A DNA stretch of 35,646 nt, from assembly GCA_958352815.1 (NCBI GenBank), contig CATWQA010000019.1:1-35646 (forward strand), given 5' to 3'. Of this stretch, positions 30,811 to 35,646 are shown piece by piece; the first letter of the stretch is position 1; each line of letters opens with the position of its first letter. The translations under genes and the position numbers were made by a program. Under the pieces are notes generated by a model. It ran no database searches, was not told the DNA's origin, and worked only from the letters and a program-made list of their open reading frames with translations. Source of the DNA: an uncultured Eubacteriales bacterium. Lineage in GTDB: Bacteria; Bacillota; Clostridia; Monoglobales; Monoglobaceae.

Positions 30811-33315
30811 ATGAAACAATATTCTGTTACGGGTATGAGCTGCGCCGCTTGCAGCGCCCGAGTGGAAAAGGCTGTATCAAAGGTGTCGGGGGTCACCTCT
30901 TGCTCCGTCAGCCTTTTGACAAATTCCATGGGGGTTGAAGGAACTGCCTCGGATGAAGCTGTTATTGCGGCGGTTAAAGCTGCGGGGTACGGCGCAGCCC
31001 TTAAGGACGGCACGCCAAAGCCCGCTACCGCTGCTGCCGACGACCCCTTAGCGGACACCCAAACACCCCTGCTTAAAAAGCGGCTTATCTGGTCGGTGGC
31101 ATTTTTGGCTGTGCTCATGTACTTTTCCATGGGTCATATGATGTGGGGCTGGCCCGTACCCGAATTTTTTGCCCATAATCACGTTGCCATGGGACTTTTG
31201 CAGCTGCTGCTCACCGCTGTCGTTATGGTTATAAACCAAAAATTCTTTATAAACGGCTTTAAGAGCCTGTGGCACAGAGCTCCCAACATGGACGCTCTTG
31301 TGGCTCTGGGTGCGGGCGCCGCCTTTGTGTACAGCACCTACGCTCTGTTTGCCATGACCGAAGCGCAGGTCAGCGGCGACATGAACGGCGTTATGACGTA
31401 TATGCATGAGCTTTACTTTGAGTCTGCGGCAATGATTTTGACCCTGATAACCGTGGGAAAAATGCTGGAAGCCCGCTCCAAGGGAAAAACCACAGACGCC
31501 CTCAAAGGGCTTATGAAGCTGGCTCCAAAAACCGCCCTCATCCTTAAGGACGGAGTTCAGACAGAGGTTCCTGTGGAGCAGGTGAAAAAGGGCGATATTT
31601 TTGTAGTGCTGCCCGGCGGAAACATTCCCGTTGACGGGGTTATTGTTGAGGGAACAGGCGCGGTTGACGAGTCGGCTTTAACGGGAGAAAGCATTCCTGT
31701 TGACAAGGCAGAAGGAGACCCTGTGTCCGCCGGAACAATAAACCAATCGGGCTTTATCAAATGCGAAGCCACAAGCGTCGGTGAGGACACCACCCTCTCC
31801 CGCATAATACAAATGGTAAGCGATGCGGCGGCAACCAAGGCGCCCATTGCCAAAATTGCCGACAAGGTTTCGGGAGTATTTGTGCCTACGGTAATCGTTA
31901 TCGCAGTCATCACCATTATCGTCTGGCTTATGGCAGGGCAGACTGTGGGCTTTGCTCTGGCACGGGGCATTTCGGTTCTGGTTATCAGCTGCCCCTGCGC
32001 TCTGGGTTTGGCTACTCCTGTTGCCATAATGGTGGGCAACGGAGTGGGCGCGAAAAACGGCATTCTGTTTAAGACCGCTGTTTCCTTAGAGGAGGCGGGC
32101 AAGACCCAAATCGCCGCCCTCGACAAAACGGGCACCATTACTATGGGAGAGCCTAAGGTAACCGACCTTATACCAGTTGACGGAGTTTCCCCAAGTGAGC
32201 TCCTGAAATACGCAAACGCTCTGGAGCAGAAAAGCGAGCATCCCCTATCAAGAGCGATCCGCCTGAAGGCCGAGGAGGACAAAATTGACCCCCTCCCCGT
32301 TGAGGGCTTCAAGGCTCTCCCGGGCAGCGGACTTACAGCATCTGTTAACGGTCAGCCCTTAAACGGCGGAAACCTAAGCTATATATCAACCTGCACAAGC
32401 ATACCCGAAAAGGTTAAGACCACCGCCGACTCTCTTTCCGCCTCGGGCAAGACACCGCTGTTTTTCAGTCTGGGCGACAGGCTGCTGGGCATTATTGCCG
32501 TTGCGGACGTTATTAAGGAGGACAGCCCGTCTGCGGTTAAGGAGCTGCAACATATGGGCATTGAGGTGGTAATGCTTACCGGGGACAACCGCCGCACCGC
32601 CGAGGCTATAGGCAAGCAGGCGGGGGTTGACCGAGTTATTGCCGAAGTTCTGCCCGACGGCAAGGAGCAGGTTATCAGAGAGCTTAAGCAAAAGGGCAAG
32701 GTTGTCATGGTTGGTGACGGAATTAACGATGCTCCCGCCCTGACCCGAGCCGACACGGGAATCGCCATAGGCGCAGGCACCGACATTGCCATTGATGCGG
32801 CAGACGTTGTGCTTATGAAAAGCCGCTTAAGAGATGTGCCTGCGGCAATACGTCTCAGCCGCGGCACCCTTAAAAACATAAAGGAAAATCTGTTCTGGGC
32901 GTTTATATACAACATAATAGGTATTCCACTGGCGGCGGGAATTTTTATTCCCATATTCGGCTGGAAGCTTAACCCTATGTTTGGCGCGGCGGCAATGAGC
33001 CTTTCCAGCTTCTGCGTGGTGACGAACGCCCTGCGGCTGAACTTCAAAAATATTTATAACAGCAAAAATGATAAAAAAATTAAAATACACAAGCATACGG
33101 AGGTAAAAACTATGGAAAAAACAATGAAAATCGAGGGAATGATGTGCGGGCACTGCGAGGCTAATGTTAAAAAATGCCTTGAAGCTCTGCCCCAGGTGGA
33201 TAGCGCAGAGGTGAGCCACGAAAAGGGAACTGCCGTTGTTACATTAAGCGCGGCAATCTCCGATGATGAGCTGAAAAAGGCTGTGGAGGAGCAGGGCTAC
33301 ACGGTTGTGGGCTAA
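30811..33315 (+). CDS. copA: Copper-exporting P1B-type ATPase CopA with C-terminal CopZ-like domain
   Basis: 834 aa from the ATG preceded by GGAG; an upstream ATG at 30763 has no SD. N-terminal HMA domain GMSCAACSARVEKA with Cys11 and Cys14. TM helices begin near 92. TGES is at 291-294, the Cu-binding CPC at 394-396 (SCPCALGLATP), DKTGT at 438-442, SEHPLSRAI for nucleotide binding, then GDGINDAPAL. The ATPase ends near residue 755 and an extra HMA domain follows (768-834, MCGHCE, Cys779 and Cys782). CopA pumps Cu(I) out of the cytoplasm. Regulated by CsoR. The C-terminal domain looks like a copZ gene joined in frame (see internal start at 33112). Confidence 0.94.
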   Translation: MKQYSVTGMSCAACSARVEKAVSKVSGVTSCSVSLLTNSMGVEGTASDEAVIAAVKAAGYGAALKDGTPKPATAAADDPLADTQTPLLKKRLIWSVAFLAVLMYFSMGHMMWGWPVPEFFAHNHVAMGLLQLLLTAVVMVINQKFFINGFKSLWHRAPNMDALVALGAGAAFVYSTYALFAMTEAQVSGDMNGVMTYMHELYFESAAMILTLITVGKMLEARSKGKTTDALKGLMKLAPKTALILKDGVQTEVPVEQVKKGDIFVVLPGGNIPVDGVIVEGTGAVDESALTGESIPVDKAEGDPVSAGTINQSGFIKCEATSVGEDTTLSRIIQMVSDAAATKAPIAKIADKVSGVFVPTVIVIAVITIIVWLMAGQTVGFALARGISVLVISCPCALGLATPVAIMVGNGVGAKNGILFKTAVSLEEAGKTQIAALDKTGTITMGEPKVTDLIPVDGVSPSELLKYANALEQKSEHPLSRAIRLKAEEDKIDPLPVEGFKALPGSGLTASVNGQPLNGGNLSYISTCTSIPEKVKTTADSLSASGKTPLFFSLGDRLLGIIAVADVIKEDSPSAVKELQHMGIEVVMLTGDNRRTAEAIGKQAGVDRVIAEVLPDGKEQVIRELKQKGKVVMVGDGINDAPALTRADTGIAIGAGTDIAIDAADVVLMKSRLRDVPAAIRLSRGTLKNIKENLFWAFIYNIIGIPLAAGIFIPIFGWKLNPMFGAAAMSLSSFCVVTNALRLNFKNIYNSKNDKKIKIHKHTEVKTMEKTMKIEGMMCGHCEANVKKCLEALPQVDSAEVSHEKGTAVVTLSAAISDDELKKAVEEQGYTVVG
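33112..33315 (+). CDS. Possible internal start: CopZ-like copper chaperone
   Basis: 67 aa if translated separately. An ATG lies 8 nt after GGAGG (33099-33103), in the copA frame. The product MEKTMKIEGMMCGHCEANVKK.. is a complete HMA fold with the MxCxxC Cu(I) site, the size of CopZ. Between the ATPase and this ATG is a short lysine-rich stretch (KNDKKIKIHKHTEVKT) that looks like a former untranslated spacer. Both a fusion and a free chaperone could be made. No stop codon was found between the two parts. Confidence 0.55.
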   Translation: MEKTMKIEGMMCGHCEANVKKCLEALPQVDSAEVSHEKGTAVVTLSAAISDDELKKAVEEQGYTVVG

Positions 33316-33350
33316 GCCATGAATATTTTTCTCAAATCGGGAAACACTTC

Positions 33351-33377
33351 TTAATATATTCATAATATATTAAGGAG
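33351..33377 (+). promoter_or_regulatory. Hairpin overlapping the SD of the small gene
   Basis: CTTAATATATT-CAT-AATATATTAAG (33351-33375) is a perfect 11-bp stem whose 3' arm includes the first bases of AAGGAG (33372-33377). It could limit ribosome access or act as a weak 3' end for copA. Confidence 0.55.
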
Positions 33378-33385
33378 TGAGAACT

Positions 33386-33565
33386 ATGCCCGACTACAAA
33401 AACATGCCTGTAGGCTTCAGTATGGCGCTGGCGCAGAATACCCACGCCCTTGAGTGCTTCGCCGCAATGACGGACAGGGAAAGAAGCGATGTTATCAACA
33501 AGGCGCGCTGCGCTGCCTCCAAGCAGGAAATTCAGGACTTAGTCAGCAGCCTTACGGAAAATTAA
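33386..33565 (+). CDS. Small conserved hypothetical protein
   Basis: 59 aa. The ATG has AAGGAG 8 nt upstream; a GTG at 33377 overlaps the SD. Sequence MPDYKNMPVGFSMALAQNTHALECFAAM..SDVINKARCAASKQEIQDLVSSL is helical, without TM or signal. Its GFSMALAQN..AL..FA..........A...S..EI..LV..L pattern recalls the C-terminal part of YdeI/OmdA-like proteins, but the resemblance is weak. It lies 70 nt after copA and may be co-transcribed with it. Function unknown. Confidence 0.75.
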   Translation: MPDYKNMPVGFSMALAQNTHALECFAAMTDRERSDVINKARCAASKQEIQDLVSSLTEN

Positions 33566-33665
33566 CCTGTTTCCCCCAATTCAAGCGGATTTTGGAAAGC
33601 TGCCGATTTGTGAAATTTTACAAAAATAATTTTTGAAGAAAATTCCAATTTATAGAAATCAACAG

Positions 33666-33694
33666 TTGACTTCTAAAATTTCCTGTGCTAAAAT
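33666..33694 (+). promoter_or_regulatory. Sigma-A promoter before acetamidase-like gene
   Basis: TTGACT (33666-33671), 17-nt spacer, TAAAAT (33689-33694). The predicted transcript immediately meets the terminator at 33702-33746. Confidence 0.7.
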
Positions 33695-33701
33695 ACCAGG
33701 C

Positions 33702-33746
33702 ATAGGACAAAGGTGTTCATTCGCCTTTGTCCTTTTTTGTTTTTTC
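33702..33746 (+). terminator. Intrinsic terminator within about 45 nt of a promoter
   Basis: AGGACAAAGG...CCTTTGTCCT stem followed by TTTTTGTTTTTT. It lies 115 nt before the acetamidase start and directly downstream of a promoter, which suggests attenuation or a very short RNA. No known riboswitch class was recognised around it. Confidence 0.75.
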
Positions 33747-33860
33747 GGGACTTTACCCCGTACAGCGGAAGCCGGCGCCGCTGCAAAAGCAAGCGTAACC
33801 GCCTTAAAAGCGGAGTGGTCTTGCCCTTTAGTTATTTTTACAGGAAAGAGGTTGATCCTA

Positions 33861-35402
33861 ATGAAAAGAAAAATTGTTTGCATGGCTGTTGCAGCAATTC
33901 TTGCATCGCAGCTGACTGTTGGTGCGTATTACACCAACGATTTGTCCTTTCCCCTACAGTCGTCCGACAGCGCAGAGGTAACCGGTGATTATTATGTTCA
34001 GTCCACATTGGAAAATATCAGCTGGGGCTTCCTGCCCAACAGGGACGCAGAGCCTATTCTGACAGTTCCCTCAGGCAGCAGCATAACCTTTGACACAGTT
34101 TCCCACGAGGGAATACTGGAGGATCAGGGTCGAGACCCTGTGGAATATTTCTGGCAGTTCGGAATTAGTGAAGATATGGTTCTTGACGACGCAAAAGCAA
34201 TCGCTGCCTCCGATGACGCTCATGACTTTTTGGACGACGGTCCCCACGTTGTAACAGGACCTATTGCCATCGAGGACGCAGAGCCCGGAGATGTGCTCAA
34301 GGTAGAGGTTCTGGAGCTGGAGCCGAGAGTTCCCTACGGCGTAATCTCAAACCGTCACTACAAGGGTGCCTTGCCGGAGGAGTTCCCCAAGCTTGAACGT
34401 CTGGAAACAGCAAGCGTTGACAATCCCGAGGCTTACGGCGACGTTTCCGTATTCTGCCCCATTCATCAGGAGGACGGCGTATGGTACGGAGAGGTTGAGG
34501 ACAACGGCAAGACTATGACGTTCCCTATCAGTCCTTTCCTGGGAATTATGGGCGTTGCCCCTGACACAAGCGAAAAGGTAAGTTCTGTTCCGCCTATTAA
34601 TGTCGGCGGAAATCTGGATATAAACGAGTTGGGCGTTGGTTCAACCCTGTATCTGCCCATTGAGGTTGAAGGCGGATTATTCTATGCAGGCGATCCTCAT
34701 TTCGTTCAGGGCGACGGCGAGGTTGCTCTGACCGCCCTGGAGGGTTCCCTCAGAGGAACTGTTCGCCTCACTCTTATAAAGGCGGGCGAAGCGGGCATTC
34801 CCAAAACCTCCGAGCCCTTTGTTCAGGCGTTCGGCGAGACGGAGGATTATTGGATCCCCATCGGGCTCGATGCCGACCTGGACGAGGCAATGAAGCAATC
34901 GGTCAGAGAATCAATCAGCTTCCTTTCAAACCAGTTCGGTCTTGATGAGGCAATGGTATACGCATATCTCAGCGCAGGCGTTGACTATGAGGTATCCCAG
35001 GTTGTTGACAAGACAAAGGGTATTCACGCTCTGATACCTAAGGTTGACTTTAAGGATATAATTACGGTTATGTTAAATGCAGGCGGCAAGTCTATTGACG
35101 TTGCGGTCTCCAATAATCAGTTCTACGTTCCCCTCAGAGAGACAATGGAGGCTCTCGGGTACAGAGTAACCTGGAACAATGCCGATCAAAGCATTACCAT
35201 GACAAAGGACGGCAAAACCATGTCCGCAGTGATTGAGTCAAACGTTTACTACAGCGACGGCAAGAAGATTATAACATCGGCATCATCGTTCCTTATGAAT
35301 GACAGCACAACCATGATGCCCGTTTCAACACTCAGCGAGGTAATGGGACTGTCCGTCAACTGGTCAACAGTCGATACTACAGTTACAGGCTTTGTCAGAT
35401 AA
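33861..35402 (+). CDS. Secreted acetamidase/formamidase-like protein with stalk domain
   Basis: 513 aa from the ATG preceded by AGAGG; the frame is open back to 33633 but that part crosses a promoter and terminator. Residues 1 to about 21 form a signal peptide (MKRKIVCMAVAAILASQLTVGA). About 35-375 matches the FmdA/AmdA family: LTVPSGSSITFDTVSHEG, GPHVVTGPIAIEDAEPGDVLKVEVLELEP, YGDVSVFCPI..., PFLGIMGVAP, PPINVGGNLDINELGVGSTLYLPIEVEGGLFYAGDPHFVQGDGEVALTALEG. About 393-513 is a copper amine oxidase-N-like stalk domain (FYVPLRETMEALGYRVTWNNADQSITMTKDG). It would hydrolyse a short-chain amide outside the cell. A terminator follows. Confidence 0.87.
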   Translation: MKRKIVCMAVAAILASQLTVGAYYTNDLSFPLQSSDSAEVTGDYYVQSTLENISWGFLPNRDAEPILTVPSGSSITFDTVSHEGILEDQGRDPVEYFWQFGISEDMVLDDAKAIAASDDAHDFLDDGPHVVTGPIAIEDAEPGDVLKVEVLELEPRVPYGVISNRHYKGALPEEFPKLERLETASVDNPEAYGDVSVFCPIHQEDGVWYGEVEDNGKTMTFPISPFLGIMGVAPDTSEKVSSVPPINVGGNLDINELGVGSTLYLPIEVEGGLFYAGDPHFVQGDGEVALTALEGSLRGTVRLTLIKAGEAGIPKTSEPFVQAFGETEDYWIPIGLDADLDEAMKQSVRESISFLSNQFGLDEAMVYAYLSAGVDYEVSQVVDKTKGIHALIPKVDFKDIITVMLNAGGKSIDVAVSNNQFYVPLRETMEALGYRVTWNNADQSITMTKDGKTMSAVIESNVYYSDGKKIITSASSFLMNDSTTMMPVSTLSEVMGLSVNWSTVDTTVTGFVR

Positions 35403-35419
35403 GAGGTAAATAAGATATT

Positions 35420-35455
35420 TTAACCCCTCGGCGTTATTTGCCGAGGGGTTTTGAA
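35420..35455 (+). terminator. Terminator of acetamidase-like gene
   Basis: AACCCCTCGGC-GTTATTT-GCCGAGGGGTT followed by TTG: an 11-bp GC-rich stem with a T run. Confidence 0.9.
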
Positions 35456-35462
35456 TAAGCAC

Positions 35463-35491
35463 TTGACAAAAATATAAAAACATTGTATAAT
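35463..35491 (+). promoter_or_regulatory. Consensus promoter of tRNA-Pro
   Basis: TTGACA (35463-35468), 17-nt spacer, TATAAT (35486-35491); the tRNA starts 14 nt after the -10 box. Confidence 0.92.
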
Positions 35492-35504
35492 ATACAATGT
35501 TTTT

Positions 35505-35581
35505 CGGGGTTTGGCGCAGTTTGGTAGCGCACTTGGTTTGGGACCAAGGGGCCGCAGGTTCGAATCCTGTAACCCCGACCA
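35505..35581 (+). tRNA. tRNA-Pro (anticodon TGG)
   Basis: Acceptor CGGGGTT/AACCCCG, D arm with GGCGCAGTTTGGTAGCGC, anticodon loop TTTGGGA (anticodon TGG) on stem CTTGG/CCAAG, T arm GCAGG-TTCGAAT-CCTGT and encoded CCA; 77 nt. Confidence 0.95.
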
Positions 35582-35584
35582 CCA

Positions 35585-35626
35585 CGTCGAAGCAAAGTTC
35601 GCTTTGCTTCGACGTTCTTTTTTTCA
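35585..35626 (+). terminator. Terminator of tRNA-Pro
   Basis: GTCGAAGCAAAG-TTCG-CTTTGCTTCGAC followed by GTTCTTTTTTT. A second, overlapping palindrome GACGTTCTTT/AAAGAACGTC extends toward the window end. Confidence 0.88.
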
Positions 35627-35646
35627 AAGAACGTCTACGCCTGCTC

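Noticed and set aside
31557..33047. Long minus-strand ORFs opposite copA
   Set aside because: Shadow frames of a GC-rich conserved ATPase gene.
33633..33860. 76-residue N-terminal extension of the acetamidase-like protein
   Set aside because: It spans a promoter and an intrinsic terminator, while the ATG at 33861 has an SD and begins a signal peptide.
1..35646. CRISPR array, prophage, integrase or toxin-antitoxin genes
   Set aside because: None seen. The repeated sequences are dispersed hairpins, not regularly spaced direct repeats, and no matching proteins are encoded.

Overview
The window looks like chromosomal DNA of a monoderm clostridial bacterium, probably a gut or plant-fibre-associated lineage. 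Reasons: strong Shine-Dalgarno (SD) sites (AGGAGG type), sigma-A promoters, an ECF sigma factor with a DUF4367 anti-sigma, SLH-domain surface proteins, a WecG/TagA enzyme, CsoR copper control and a large secreted PL1 pectate lyase. The exact taxon is inference; the SLH plus pectate lyase content recalls Monoglobus-like Clostridia. No phage, CRISPR or transposase gene was seen.

Layout. 429-2232 (-): ECF sigma, anti-sigma and small secreted protein operon. 2617-8238 (+): six secreted proteins, five with SLH domains, made from duplicated cassettes. 8511-9509 (-): zinc-ribbon, Ser-rich membrane protein. 10252-13639 (-): VTC-domain protein, DUF4956 and CotH operon. 14067-17427 (+): thiamine thiazole-branch operon thiS-thiF-thiG-thiH-tenI behind a consensus promoter and a long leader ending in an intrinsic terminator. 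17486-17572 (-): tRNA-Leu(CAA). 18022-19469 (-): tandem paralogous membrane-anchored proteins. 19908-23159 (+): pectate lyase. 23625-28492 (+): tagA, DJ-1 family gene, 5-formyl-THF cyclo-ligase, mltG, trmR, rodA (envelope growth plus housekeeping). 28939-29819 (-): DUF2752 and TM2 genes. 29889-33315 (+): CsoR-controlled copper operon csoR-copA, with a copZ-like domain fused in frame to copA but keeping its own SD and start codon. 33386-35402 (+): small conserved protein and a secreted acetamidase-like protein. 35505-35581 (+): tRNA-Pro(TGG).

The intergenic regions are the most unusual part. They carry a dispersed family of GC-rich hairpin repeats. Two of these contain, at the site where related copies are empty, a 93-nt mini-element that also occurs a third time at 149-241. 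Its first hairpin shows compensatory base changes between copies. A separate MITE-like element with 18-bp terminal inverted repeats lies at 23261-23355, with partial copies elsewhere. Three SLH-region leaders share a strong SD followed by a two-codon ORF (ATG-NNN-stop). All functional statements come from reading the sequence; no database search was run.
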